39,657 nt of DNA from Bacteroidales bacterium (lineage in GTDB: Bacteria > Bacteroidota > Bacteroidia > Bacteroidales > UBA7960). The position numbers and the translations under genes are program-made. Numbering within the stretch: position 1 is the first letter of the stretch; the number at the start of each line of letters is the position of its first letter. Below the pieces are notes generated by a model. The model was given only the letters and a program-made list of their open reading frames with translations. It did not search any database and was not told the origin of the DNA. Shown one piece after another: positions 17,362 through 26,689 of the stretch. The DNA lies in the NCBI GenBank assembly GCA_007130125.1, contig SLSZ01000122.1:1-39657 (forward strand). Direction: 5' to 3'.

Positions 17362-19233
17362 TTAATACAGATCGAGCACCATTGGTGTTTTTGCCGGTAT
17401 TTCCCATGTTCCCTCCAGTTTATATGACCTGTTTGATATAATGTCGCTTCCACTTGAAAATCCGTTTATAGCTTCTGCAAATCTGGATAGTTCAATAACC
17501 TGATCCTGTTCACTGTTGTTAAGTACTACCATGATCGTTTCATTGTCGTTATACCTGAAATAAACATATACATTATTTTCAGGCACGAAATGCTTCAAAT
17601 AGCCGTAATGCAGCACTTCTCTTTGTTTACGGTAATTGAAAAGCATAGATATAAAGTCATGGGCTCTGTTTTGGATGTTTGAGCGTCCTGTTCTGTTAAA
17701 ACTATTTACCTTGTCATCTTCCCAGCCCCCCGGGAAATCTTCGCGAATATATCCATGGCCGGAACTTTCCAATCCTGTCATCAATATTTCGGTGCCGTAA
17801 TACATTAGTGGAATTCCACGCGTTGTAGCCAGGAAGGTTATTACAAGCTCCAGGCTGCGAATATTTTCGTTGAGTGAAGTAAATAGCCGGTCGGTATCGT
17901 GGTTGTCGCCAAAAACAACCAGGCTGTATGGGTCGGGATAGAGAAAGTCTTCTGCCAGGGCATCATACAGTTTTATCAAACCTTTATTCCAGCTGTGCTC
18001 TTCATTAAAGGCATTAATTACTGCATCGTAAAGCGGGAAATCAAACACACTTGGAATGTGTGAATTATAGCCATCGTGATTAAGCTTGCCGCCCTGGAAA
18101 TAGGATACTAAAGATGCTTTTGGTAACCAGGCCTCACCTACAATATTGAAATATGGGTATTCATACATTACTCTCCAGCCCCAGTCAGCCATAAAACGCT
18201 GGCAAGGATAAAACTGGGTGTCAACACGTATTCCGGATATTCCACTGTATTCTATCCACCACAGGCTATTCTGAATTAAATAATCAGCCAATAAGCGGTT
18301 TTCCTGATTAAGGTCGGGCATATGGCGGTCAAACCACCCTCTGTTCATAAGATCAAAATCTGCTTCAGCAGCATGTGGATCTACAATAGTTGTACCACGA
18401 TAGCTGGTTCGGGTAAACTCATCCCATTGGTTTATCCAGTCGGAAGTTGGCAGGTCATCCATCCACCAGTGTTTTGATCCGCAATGATTAAATATCATAT
18501 CCTTAATTATACCAACACCTCTTTCTTCTGCTTCACGGATAAGCCTCAGGTAATCTTCATTTGTTCCGAGCCGGGCATCAACTTTGTAAAAGTCTGTTAT
18601 TGCATAACCATGGTAAGAATAATTCGGTTGATTATTTTCCAGCACAGGATTATGCCAGATAGCTGTAAAGCCCATATCAGCAATATAATCAAGGTTGTCA
18701 ATAATACCCTGGATGTCACCTCCATGCCTGCCTACCGGATCGTTTCGGTCAGATTTTTCCAACATTCCGGCTACGTTATCAATCGCTGGATTGCCATTTG
18801 CAAATCGATCCGGCATTAATAGATAAATAGCATCGGAACTGTCAAACCCTTCATGGTAAAAAGCACCGGGGTCGCGTTGCTTTAGCTCATATTCAACCAC
18901 AAAGCTGCCGTTGTTCTTGTCCCTGAAAGTGATGTCCATAACACCCGGTTGAGCTTCGTGTGTGATATCCAAATAAATAAACAGATAATTTGGGCTTTCA
19001 ACGTTTACAACTTCTTTAAGCTTTACACCGGGATGGTCTAATGTTATTCTGTAATTAGAAATGTCTTCTCCATACAACAATAACTGTAGTTCATTAACTT
19101 TAAAGCCAGTCCACCAAAAAGGAGGCTCAATACGCTCAACATTTTGAGCATTAACGGAGCTTCCAGCTATGGCAACATAAGCAAACAGGCCTATAAACAT
19201 TGTTTTTATGGTGCTGAGCAGATTCTTGTTCAT
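17362..19233 (-). CDS. Secreted GH13 alpha-amylase / neopullulanase (SusA-like)
   Basis: The 623-residue protein has a signal peptide ending near SVNAQ (residue 30), then an N-terminal beta domain of the cyclomaltodextrinase type (about 31-120). The GH13 barrel follows. Catalytic regions are intact: DMIFNH (245-250), GIRVDTQF with nucleophile D338, VGEAW with acid/base E367, and DNHDTDR with H445-D446 as the third carboxylate region. A short C-terminal beta domain ends at MVLDLY. It should hydrolyse alpha-1,4 glucans such as maltodextrin or pullulan in the periplasm. No SusC/SusD pair or regulator lies nearby, so this is an isolated copy rather than a complete utilisation locus. No T9SS sorting tail is visible. 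Confidence 0.88.
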   Translation of the reverse strand: MNKNLLSTIKTMFIGLFAYVAIAGSSVNAQNVERIEPPFWWTGFKVNELQLLLYGEDISNYRITLDHPGVKLKEVVNVESPNYLFIYLDITHEAQPGVMDITFRDKNNGSFVVEYELKQRDPGAFYHEGFDSSDAIYLLMPDRFANGNPAIDNVAGMLEKSDRNDPVGRHGGDIQGIIDNLDYIADMGFTAIWHNPVLENNQPNYSYHGYAITDFYKVDARLGTNEDYLRLIREAEERGVGIIKDMIFNHCGSKHWWMDDLPTSDWINQWDEFTRTSYRGTTIVDPHAAEADFDLMNRGWFDRHMPDLNQENRLLADYLIQNSLWWIEYSGISGIRVDTQFYPCQRFMADWGWRVMYEYPYFNIVGEAWLPKASLVSYFQGGKLNHDGYNSHIPSVFDFPLYDAVINAFNEEHSWNKGLIKLYDALAEDFLYPDPYSLVVFGDNHDTDRLFTSLNENIRSLELVITFLATTRGIPLMYYGTEILMTGLESSGHGYIREDFPGGWEDDKVNSFNRTGRSNIQNRAHDFISMLFNYRKQREVLHYGYLKHFVPENNVYVYFRYNDNETIMVVLNNSEQDQVIELSRFAEAINGFSSGSDIISNRSYKLEGTWEIPAKTPMVLDLY

Positions 19234-19269
19234 CGTTTTTATATTTAGCGTTTGATGGCAAAAATAAGA

Positions 19270-19305
19270 AAAAACAATAAGTCCTGTTACGGTCTTATTG
19301 TTTTT
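19270..19305. promoter_or_regulatory. Perfect 12-bp-arm palindrome in the amylase/helicase divergent region
   Basis: Arms AAAAACAATAAG (19270-19281) and CTTATTGTTTTT (19294-19305) are exact complements with a 12-nt spacer. On the minus strand the structure is followed by a T-rich tract and lies 37-72 bp before the amylase ATG. A terminator shape in a divergent leader suggests an attenuator of the amylase mRNA, or else a dimeric operator. Apart from this and the promoter at 19455-19486, I see nothing in the 327 bp gap. Confidence 0.5.
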
Positions 19306-19454
19306 CGAATCTAAAAATTTTCAGTCTTTGAGCGTTTTACAAATTATGATTTAAATAAAATTCATACATGTTTTTAAGTTACACAAAAAAGCTGCCTGGT
19401 TTTATTATAATTATAGAACATAAAATATTTAGCAGGAAATTGCAGTTTTTCTTA

Positions 19455-19486
19455 TTGCTGTTGCTGTTAAAAAACCCCTATATTTG
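19455..19486 (+). promoter_or_regulatory. Candidate promoter for the AddA-like helicase gene
   Basis: TTG at 19455-19457 and the perfect -7 box TATATTTG at 19479-19486 are 21 bp apart, within the Bacteroidota sigma-A spacing. The ATG at 19561 lies about 75 bp downstream, leaving a leader of roughly 65-70 nt. Confidence 0.45.
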
Positions 19487-19560
19487 TTATGCTTATTTAG
19501 AAAAGAGGTATGGGTGCGTTTAGTTTCGCAAAAGGCATTATTCGAAAAAATGTACTTTAA

Positions 19561-22500
19561 ATGGAATCAAAAAACTTCGTTGTTTATAAATCTTCGGCCG
19601 GTAGCGGAAAAACATATACGCTGGTTAAGGAATACCTGAAGCTGGTGTTGGTTAATCCTTCAAGAGTACGCAACATTCTTGCCATAACATTCACCAATGC
19701 GGCTTCAGCCGAGATGAAAGAGCGTATTATCAAAGCTCTTGCGGAAGTCGTTAATTTTAAAAAAGGATATTTTGATAATGACACAAATGAGGCAGGAAAA
19801 ATAAAAGATCTCGTCGGTCAAATAATTTCCGAAACGTCGTTGGATGAAAACACTATTTATGATAATTCGGAGAAAGTCCTTTATAATATACTTCACAATT
19901 ACAATGACTTTAGTATAAGCACTATTGATAGCTTTACTCATCGTATTTTACGAACCTTTGCCTTTGATTTGCAAATTCCGGCAAATTTTGAAATTGAATT
20001 TGATGCACAAAAAACCATTGAACAAGCGGCAGATATCCTGGTAAGCCGCACAGGTGCGGGCAGCAACCCTGAACTTACAAATTTGCTGGTTAGGTTTGTC
20101 GAATCACGGGCTGATGAGGAACGCAGTTTTGCCATTGAAAGAGAAATAATACAAATGGCAGAAAAAATGCTTAACGAAGATAGCATTCATTACATCGCAA
20201 AGCTGAAAGATAAGGACATAGCTGACTTTATGAAAGCCTATGGCACAATGAAAAAAAAGCTTGACGATTTTCAAAATAAGCTTTGTGAACTGAGTGATAA
20301 GGGCTTAAGTCTTATTGAGAATGCCGGCATTAAAGTTAACTCTTTAGCATATGGTAAAAACGGAATTTATTCCTGGTTCAAGAAGCTTTCAGCAAAGCAG
20401 ATAGATAAAAGCTTACCACCAAACAAAAACATATGTAAAATCTTAAATGAAAACAAATGGCATAGTGCTAAAGCTAAAGAAGAAAATGATCTGGAAGCAA
20501 TAAACAACATAGCCTCTGAATTGCAATCAATATCCGATCAAATTGTTGATCTTTCCGAAAAAAAGCTCAGCGAATATTTTTTATTGGACAATGTCAGGAA
20601 CAACCTCTTTTCCCTTGCTTTGATAAATGAGATGGAAAAGATAATGGATGATATCAGGTGGGAGGAAAACATTCTGTTTATTGCTGATTTTAACAAGAAG
20701 ATATCGGATTTTATTGCACACGAGACGGTTCCTTTCATATATGAACGGGTAGGAGAGAAGTATCACAATTATATGATTGATGAGTTTCAGGATACATCAA
20801 TGCTTCAATGGCAGAATATGTTGCCATTGGTTGAAAACAGTCTGGCAACCGGCAACATGTCATTGCTGGTGGGCGATGCAAAACAGTCGATATACAGGTG
20901 GCGTGGAGGAGACGCACAGCAGTTCATAAAACTTCCTGAGTTAACGAATAAAATATATTCTGTAAATAAAGAGCAAGTTGAGAAGACCTTAAAAGCAAAC
21001 TACCGTCAAATACCTAAAAACCCTGAGGAAGGAACAGTCAATTACAGGTCTCTCGAAAACATTGTGAAATTCAATAATGACTTTTTTGAAACCATTAAAT
21101 CCTCACTGCCTGACCTGGTGCAGGAAGTGTATCACGGACACAAGCAGCAGGGCAACAAGCCCGGGTCAGGCGGGAGCGTGGAAGTTTCTTTTATTCCTGA
21201 AGTGAAAGGTGAGAAGGAGAAATTTGAAAAAGAAACGGTTGAGAAAGTGCAAAGTATAATAGAAGAGCTTGTCAGTAATAAATATACATATCAGGATATA
21301 GCTGTTTTGTGTAGGAAAAAACGCGAAGCTGCTGCAGTGGCGGAACATCTCACAAGAAAAGGTTTATACGTGGTGTCAGAAGAATCACTGTTGCTGACCG
21401 GTTCATCAAAAGTGAACTTTCTGATCGCACTTCTTAAAATAATAAACAACCCGGCGGATAATACCTCATTGACGGAATGTGTAGACTTTTTGATAAAAGC
21501 AAATTTGATAACACAACCCGGCAACCTTCACCTTTGTTTGAAAGAAGTTTTTCTTGCAAACAATGAAAACAAAAAATCAAATAAAGATAATTTTGAGAGA
21601 TTTATTGGACTTTTAGAAAAAAACAGTTTAAATCTTCCATCAACATTTTTCGCGGCAACAAATGTATATGAGTTATTAGAAGATGCGGTAAGACTGTTTT
21701 TCCCGTCACAAAAATCAATATGCCCCTATTTAACCTTCTTTTTTGATTATGTTCATGAATATCTTCAAACACGGCAAAACTCCATACCCGGCTTTTTGCG
21801 TTTCTGGGATGAAAAAAAGGATGATCTTTCGCTGGTAATGCCCGACAAGCTGAATGCCGTTAAGGTTATCACAATACATAAATCCAAGGGCTTGCAGTTT
21901 CCTGTGGTAATTTATCCTTTTGCGAGAGAGGCCTCAAGATCAAACATAGATGATGGATTCTGGATTGATTTTGAGGACAGGGATATGCCTGGACTAAAAG
22001 TTGCATATATCGCAGCCCGTAAAACCTTGCTTGAAACAAATTGCTCAGACTTGTATGCAGAGGAAGAGGATAACAAAATGCTTGACCTGATAAACCTTAC
22101 CTATGTTGCTTTTACACGCCCGCAAGAACGGTTGTTTGTAATTTCGGCAATGCCTGAAAACGGAGGCAACTTCCCTAAGAAAAGCCTTAACACGATCTTG
22201 TATGAATATCTTAAAACCAAGGGGCTTTGGAAAGAAGATAAGACGGTTTATACCTTCCCGGAGAAAATAAAGGAAGATGAAAAAGAAATTGACGAAACTA
22301 AAAAATCTTTGAAAGAAGATGAACCCGGGGTAAAATGGTTGGAGAAATATATTAATCAGCCCTGGAAAAACAAGGTTACTGCACGCATTATCGGCGAGCC
22401 TTATGAACAGGAAAAAATAAAGAGGGTTGCCCGGGGTAGTGCTGTACACAAAGCTATGGAAAACATTTTTACAGAAAAAGACATCCCTGTAGTAGTTAAC

Positions 22501-22851
22501 CAATTGGTGGCAGAAGGGCATATTTCCAGAGCCGAAAGCGAAAGCCTTGAAAAAAATCTTTCAGATCTGTTAAACAATTCGCTAATAAAATCGTTTTTTT
22601 CAGAAAACAGCATTATTAAAACAGAGCCTGGTATTTTTGATGATAATGGCAATTTTTACAGGCCCGACAGGATAGCTTTTTTGCCTGAACAAACTGCTGT
22701 GCTTGAGTATAAAACAGGAAAACCACAAGAAAAATACAAATATCAAATACGCCGGTATGGCAAATTGCTGGAAAAAATGAACTATAAAAGTTTAAGACTG
22801 TTTATTGTGTATATTGATCAGAACATTATCGAAGAAATAGAACACGGATGA
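19561..22851 (+). CDS. UvrD-family helicase with RecB-like nuclease domain (AddA-like)
   Basis: The 1096-residue protein has superfamily 1A helicase motifs in order: Walker A SSAGSGKTYT (11-20), motif Ia LAITFTNAASAEMKERI, Walker B YMIDEFQDTS, motif III VGDAKQSIYRWRGG, motif V VITIHKSKGLQFPVV and motif VI TYVAFTRPQERLFV. The C-terminal about 150 residues look like a PD-(D/E)XK nuclease: GSAVHKAM, YRPDRIAF, LEYKTGK and YQIRRYGKLL. This is the AddA/RecB-type end-processing enzyme for double-strand-break repair. In many Bacteroidota an AddB-like partner is adjacent; here the next gene is DsbD-like and the previous one faces away, so the partner is elsewhere or absent. The stop codon lies inside a dispersed repeat. 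Confidence 0.88.
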   Translation: MESKNFVVYKSSAGSGKTYTLVKEYLKLVLVNPSRVRNILAITFTNAASAEMKERIIKALAEVVNFKKGYFDNDTNEAGKIKDLVGQIISETSLDENTIYDNSEKVLYNILHNYNDFSISTIDSFTHRILRTFAFDLQIPANFEIEFDAQKTIEQAADILVSRTGAGSNPELTNLLVRFVESRADEERSFAIEREIIQMAEKMLNEDSIHYIAKLKDKDIADFMKAYGTMKKKLDDFQNKLCELSDKGLSLIENAGIKVNSLAYGKNGIYSWFKKLSAKQIDKSLPPNKNICKILNENKWHSAKAKEENDLEAINNIASELQSISDQIVDLSEKKLSEYFLLDNVRNNLFSLALINEMEKIMDDIRWEENILFIADFNKKISDFIAHETVPFIYERVGEKYHNYMIDEFQDTSMLQWQNMLPLVENSLATGNMSLLVGDAKQSIYRWRGGDAQQFIKLPELTNKIYSVNKEQVEKTLKANYRQIPKNPEEGTVNYRSLENIVKFNNDFFETIKSSLPDLVQEVYHGHKQQGNKPGSGGSVEVSFIPEVKGEKEKFEKETVEKVQSIIEELVSNKYTYQDIAVLCRKKREAAAVAEHLTRKGLYVVSEESLLLTGSSKVNFLIALLKIINNPADNTSLTECVDFLIKANLITQPGNLHLCLKEVFLANNENKKSNKDNFERFIGLLEKNSLNLPSTFFAATNVYELLEDAVRLFFPSQKSICPYLTFFFDYVHEYLQTRQNSIPGFLRFWDEKKDDLSLVMPDKLNAVKVITIHKSKGLQFPVVIYPFAREASRSNIDDGFWIDFEDRDMPGLKVAYIAARKTLLETNCSDLYAEEEDNKMLDLINLTYVAFTRPQERLFVISAMPENGGNFPKKSLNTILYEYLKTKGLWKEDKTVYTFPEKIKEDEKEIDETKKSLKEDEPGVKWLEKYINQPWKNKVTARIIGEPYEQEKIKRVARGSAVHKAMENIFTEKDIPVVVNQLVAEGHISRAESESLEKNLSDLLNNSLIKSFFSENSIIKTEPGIFDDNGNFYRPDRIAFLPEQTAVLEYKTGKPQEKYKYQIRRYGKLLEKMNYKSLRLFIVYIDQNIIEEIEHG

Positions 22852-22883
22852 CAAAGATAAGGCTGATTATCGGTGATCATAAA
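22840..22883. repeat. Half copy of a GAACACNGATGAC dispersed repeat overlapping the helicase stop
   Basis: The segment starts GAACACGGATGAC and shares a spaced pattern with the element at 30927: GAACAC-N-GATGAC-N3-GATA-N3-CTGAT-N6-TGAT. Here the inverted partner arm is missing. The TGA that ends the helicase gene (22849-22851) is part of the repeat, so the last codons of the protein (EHG) derive from it. Confidence 0.6.
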
Positions 22884-22902
22884 ACTACAGACAGTAGTAC
22901 CG

Positions 22903-22932
22903 TGAAGCCAAAGCATTCATGTAAAGGCTTCA
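22903..22932 (+). terminator. Weak hairpin between the helicase and dsbD-like genes
   Basis: A 7-bp perfect stem (TGAAGCC / GGCTTCA) with a 16-nt loop lies 52-81 bp after the helicase stop. There is no clean U-run after it, so it may be an RNA stem or a weak terminator only. Confidence 0.2.
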
Positions 22933-22979
22933 TCTGCATTTCATTAAGAAAATAAATAATAACATAACAATACTAAAGA

Positions 22980-25049
22980 ATGAATTTTAGAGCAAGTTTT
23001 ACAAAAGCAATTATTCTGATAACACTGGTGACAATCACCGGCAATTTGTATTCACAGATTCTGGATCCTGTCAGGTGGAGTTTTTCGAAAGAGAAGCTTG
23101 AAGACAACCGCTATGAGCTTATTTTTACTGCAAATATGGATGAAGGATGGTCTGTATATGGGTTTGAACTGGAGTCAGGCGGCCCGATACCTACCAGTAT
23201 TGAGTTTGAAGAGGATGAGGGTTATAATCTTGTTGGGGGTTTAGAGTATCCGGAACCGGAAGTTAAGTTTGATCCCAACTTTAATATGGATATTCCTATG
23301 CTTTCAGGCGATATTACTATCAGGCAGGTTGTGGAGGTTGTTTCTTCAGAGCCTGTGCTGGTTATGGGAGAATTGGTTTTTATGGCATGCGATGACACTC
23401 AATGTTTGCCTCCCGACTATTTGGATTTTTCATTCAGACTTTCAGGAGCAGATGATGAAATTATAGAAGAGAAGGTTTATGAGGAAGCTAAACCCGATAA
23501 AGAAGAGAAGATCCTTGAACCGGAGGTTGACATAACTGTACCATCTGATGAGGAAACAGTTGCTGAAGATGTTTTTTATGAGGTAGAGGATGCGGAGCGG
23601 GAAGGTTCTCCATGGTGGAATTTTGTTCTTGGCTTTATGGGTGGTTTGCTAGCTTTACTGACGCCTTGTGTTTTCCCTATGATACCTTTAACAGTGAGTT
23701 TTTTTCTGAGAAACGCTGGCAATCGCTCCAAAGCAATGCGTGATGCATTGTTTTACGGCTTTTCAATAATTTTTATTTATGTGGTTGTAGGCATACTTGT
23801 TTCGGTATTATTTGGAGCCGACAGGCTAAATGCTCTTGCTACGAGTCCCGGGTTCAACCTGTTTTTCTTTGCCTTACTTATATTTTTTGCTGTAGCTTTT
23901 TTCGGAGCTTTTGAGTTGCAGCTCCCATCGAGCTGGACTAACAAGCTTGACGCTAAAGCAGATCAAACAGGAGGCCTTGCTGGTGTTTTTCTTATGGGGC
24001 TGATATTCGTACTTGTTTCTTTCTCTTGCACAGGTCCCATAGTAGGCACTTTGCTTGTTGAGGCTGCGTTGAGCCGCAATGTGCTGGCTCCGGCACTTGG
24101 AATGACCGGCTTTTCCATTGCCCTGGCAATACCTTTTACTCTTTTTGCGATATTCCCAACGGCATTAAAGTCACTCCCAAAGTCAGGGGGATGGATGAAC
24201 GCAGTGAAAGTGGTGCTGGGATTCATAGTGCTTGCATTTGCAATGAAGTTTTTTGCTGTTGCAGATGCCGTAGGACAATGGAATATTCTTAGCAGAGAAG
24301 GATTTATTGTTATCTGGATGGCTATATTTTTGTTGTTAGGCTTTTACCTGCTCGGGAAAATCCGTTTTGCTCACGACAGCAAGCTTGAAACTGTGTCTGT
24401 GCCCAGGATAGTCCTTGCAATAATATCTTTCGCTTTTGTTTTTTACCTGCTTCCCGGCCTTTGGGGTGCACCTTTGAGAACGGTCAGTTCTTTTCTGCCT
24501 CCCATGACGGCTCAAAGTTTTAACATAACACAAACGGCTACTGCACCGGCTACTGCACAAATAGTCTATGAAGGTGAAAGCGTCCAGGAAGGCCCTCATG
24601 GGTTAATGGCTTTTACCGATTATTATGAGGGAATGGCATTTGCCGAAGAACAGGGGAAACCTGTTTTCCTGGATTTTACCGGGCTTGGATGTGCAAACTG
24701 CCGCAAAATGGAAGCTGCCGTATGGTCCGACCCGAGAGTTCAGGAGCGGTTGAGAAATAACTTTGTAAAAATATCCCTTTATGTTGATGAACGTACACGG
24801 TTGCCCGAAGATGAGCAATTCGTCTCAACAGTTACAGGCAGGGAAAGAAAGATACGTACCGTCGGGCAAAAATGGAGTGTGTTCCAGGCCGAAAACTATA
24901 ATATAAATACTCAGCCATATTATGTTATTTTGGATCACGACGAAAACATGCTGGCGGAGCCAAGAGGGTATAATACAAATATTGAGGAGTATATTGAGTT
25001 TCTGGATGAAGGTGTTGAGAATTTTAAAATTGCAGATTCTGCAGAGTGA
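22980..25049 (+). CDS. dsbD: DsbD-family thiol:disulfide reductase
   Basis: The 689-residue protein moves electrons from cytoplasmic thioredoxin across the membrane to periplasmic disulfides. Three modules are visible. The N-terminal DsbD-alpha-like domain (about 27-155) has the pair C137/C142 in MACDDTQCLPP. The membrane domain (about 212-500, eight or so segments) has C230 in LLTPCVFP and C350 in SFSCTGP. The C-terminal thioredoxin-like domain (about 540-680) has GLGCANCRKME with C571/C574. All six redox cysteines are present. The linker at 155-210 is very acidic. Signal peptide at 1-25. It follows the helicase gene with 128 bp between; the two functions are not obviously linked. Confidence 0.92.
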   Translation: MNFRASFTKAIILITLVTITGNLYSQILDPVRWSFSKEKLEDNRYELIFTANMDEGWSVYGFELESGGPIPTSIEFEEDEGYNLVGGLEYPEPEVKFDPNFNMDIPMLSGDITIRQVVEVVSSEPVLVMGELVFMACDDTQCLPPDYLDFSFRLSGADDEIIEEKVYEEAKPDKEEKILEPEVDITVPSDEETVAEDVFYEVEDAEREGSPWWNFVLGFMGGLLALLTPCVFPMIPLTVSFFLRNAGNRSKAMRDALFYGFSIIFIYVVVGILVSVLFGADRLNALATSPGFNLFFFALLIFFAVAFFGAFELQLPSSWTNKLDAKADQTGGLAGVFLMGLIFVLVSFSCTGPIVGTLLVEAALSRNVLAPALGMTGFSIALAIPFTLFAIFPTALKSLPKSGGWMNAVKVVLGFIVLAFAMKFFAVADAVGQWNILSREGFIVIWMAIFLLLGFYLLGKIRFAHDSKLETVSVPRIVLAIISFAFVFYLLPGLWGAPLRTVSSFLPPMTAQSFNITQTATAPATAQIVYEGESVQEGPHGLMAFTDYYEGMAFAEEQGKPVFLDFTGLGCANCRKMEAAVWSDPRVQERLRNNFVKISLYVDERTRLPEDEQFVSTVTGRERKIRTVGQKWSVFQAENYNINTQPYYVILDHDENMLAEPRGYNTNIEEYIEFLDEGVENFKIADSAE

Positions 25050-25156
25050 CGAGTAGTCTGCATTCCTCAACCTATAAACGCATAGGCATATTGGCACATT
25101 TACACATTAAATAATTCTTTATCAACATTCAACACATTGGGAAGTCTTGCTGGTTA

Positions 25157-26350
25157 TTATTTAAAACTCAGTTCATTCGCAGCTATCCATGCCATTAAAC
25201 CCATTCCTGTTTCAAGGGACTTTTCATCAATATTAAACGTTGATGTGTGCAGTGCTGAAGTGATTCCTTTTTCTTCATTTCTTATTCCCAGCCTGTAAAA
25301 GCAGGCAGGCACTTTTTGGGAGAAATATGCAAAATCTTCGGCTGTCATAGCCAGGTCAAGGTCTACAACATTTTCTTTACCCAGATATTCGGTGGCATAT
25401 TTTTTGAAACTTTCCGACAGTTTAATATCATTAACCAGATATGGGTATCCTTTAAAGATATCGACCTGACATTTGGCTCCCATTCCTTTTGCAGTATTAA
25501 CGGCAATATCTTTAATTTTCCGGTGAGCTTCATCACGCCAAGCTTCGTCGAATGTTCGGAAAGTTCCGTGCAGCTTAACCTGATCAGGAATTATATTGTT
25601 CCTGCCTGCAGCTTCTATTTTTCCAAAAGAGAGCACTGTTGGGGTGTCGGGTTTTGATAAGCGGCTGACCACCTGTTGCAGTGCTACGATAATGTGCGAA
25701 CTAATAAGTATTGGGTCAGTTACCAGGTGAGGTGTTGCGGCGTGGCCGCCCTTTCCTTTTACGGTAATATAAACTTCATCCGTGGAAGCCATATATTTAC
25801 CGCTTCTAACACCAACTTTGCCGCTTTTAAGCTGTGGTAGAACATGCTGTCCGAACATAGAGTCCGGCACAGGATTTTCCAATGCGCCCTCCTTAATCAT
25901 AATTTTTGCCCCTCCCGGGTAGGATTCTTCAGATGGCTGAAAAATTAGTTTAACAGTGCCTTCCAGTTCATCTCCCAGGCTTGTTAGAATCTTTGCAGCT
26001 CCCAACAGGCAGGCCATATGTGCATCGTGCCCGCAGGCATGCATAATGCCCTCGTTTTTTGAACGGTAATCTACATCGTTTGCTTCTTTTACGGGCAATG
26101 CATCCATATCTGCCCGCAAAGCAACGGTCTTGCTGTCAGGATTACGGAATTTTATCAATCCTACGATGCCTGTCCTGGCCACTTTTTGCTGATGAGGTAT
26201 CTGGTAACGGTCAAGCACGGAGGAAATGAATGCAGCAGTTTGAAGCTCCTCAAAAGACAACTCAGGAAAAGAATGAAAAAAGTTTCTGAACTCTACAACC
26301 TCAGCATAATTTGATGCAGCTAATTTTTGAATTTTTTCTTTTAACGACAT
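25157..26350 (-). CDS. M20 family metallo-amidohydrolase (HipO/N-acyl-amino-acid hydrolase type)
   Basis: The 397-residue protein has the two-domain M20D layout. Metal and catalytic motifs are in order: LRADMDALPV (about 78-87), MHACGHDAHMACLLGAA (about 103-119), FQPSEESYPGGAK (catalytic Glu and metal Glu), FGQHV and late MTAEDFAYFSQKVPACFYRLG. The dimerisation domain lies near 180-290 (KGKGGHAATPH). It should hydrolyse N-acyl or amide bonds of small amino-acid derivatives in the cytosol; no signal peptide is seen. Start ATG at 26350. It converges on the dsbD-like gene (107 bp gap) and is separated by 339 bp from the upstream GDPD gene, so it is probably transcribed alone. Confidence 0.92.
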   Translation of the reverse strand: MSLKEKIQKLAASNYAEVVEFRNFFHSFPELSFEELQTAAFISSVLDRYQIPHQQKVARTGIVGLIKFRNPDSKTVALRADMDALPVKEANDVDYRSKNEGIMHACGHDAHMACLLGAAKILTSLGDELEGTVKLIFQPSEESYPGGAKIMIKEGALENPVPDSMFGQHVLPQLKSGKVGVRSGKYMASTDEVYITVKGKGGHAATPHLVTDPILISSHIIVALQQVVSRLSKPDTPTVLSFGKIEAAGRNNIIPDQVKLHGTFRTFDEAWRDEAHRKIKDIAVNTAKGMGAKCQVDIFKGYPYLVNDIKLSESFKKYATEYLGKENVVDLDLAMTAEDFAYFSQKVPACFYRLGIRNEEKGITSALHTSTFNIDEKSLETGMGLMAWIAANELSFK

Positions 26351-26689
26351 TGAATTTTAATTTTCGCTATAATCTTCTTAATCTGTAATCTTTGATTTAT
26401 CTTTTTAGCGCAGCGCCAGGAAACTTATATAAGATATTACAAAAGTTTTATTGTTATTGCTGCACCTGTTAAGCAGGTTGTTTTAACCTCCCGGTTCCCG
26501 GACCAAGATGTGCAAACATCCTTATGATGTAAGAAAATAATGGCATAATTAACAAAGATAACAAAATATTATCTGTGCTCAGTTTTTTGTATAGATTGTT
26601 CCAATCCGGCTCTGTTTTTCAGATTAACTATTGTTTAAAGTATTAACAGTTATTGCTGCTTAAACAAGTTTTGTTTGATATCCATTACA
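26351..26689. other. 339 bp intergenic region with a hairpin
   Basis: Both neighbours are on the minus strand, so this gap should hold the end of the GDPD transcript and the start of the M20 transcript. I see a small perfect inverted repeat ACCTG-TTAAG-CAGGT at 26464-26478, overlapping a second possible stem AGGTT/AACCT just after it, in the more GC-rich middle. No TAnnTTTG box in the correct orientation and no coding potential were found. Confidence 0.4.

Noticed and set aside
22045-22521. Minus-strand open frame of 158 codons in the helicase gene
   Set aside because: The plus strand here encodes conserved helicase motif VI and the nuclease domain; the antisense product is Phe-rich and unrecognisable.
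25050-25156. Possible repeat with GGCACATT-like steps between dsbD and the M20 gene
   Set aside because: Only two loose copies are visible (GGCACATT and TACACATT), too few to call a repeat.
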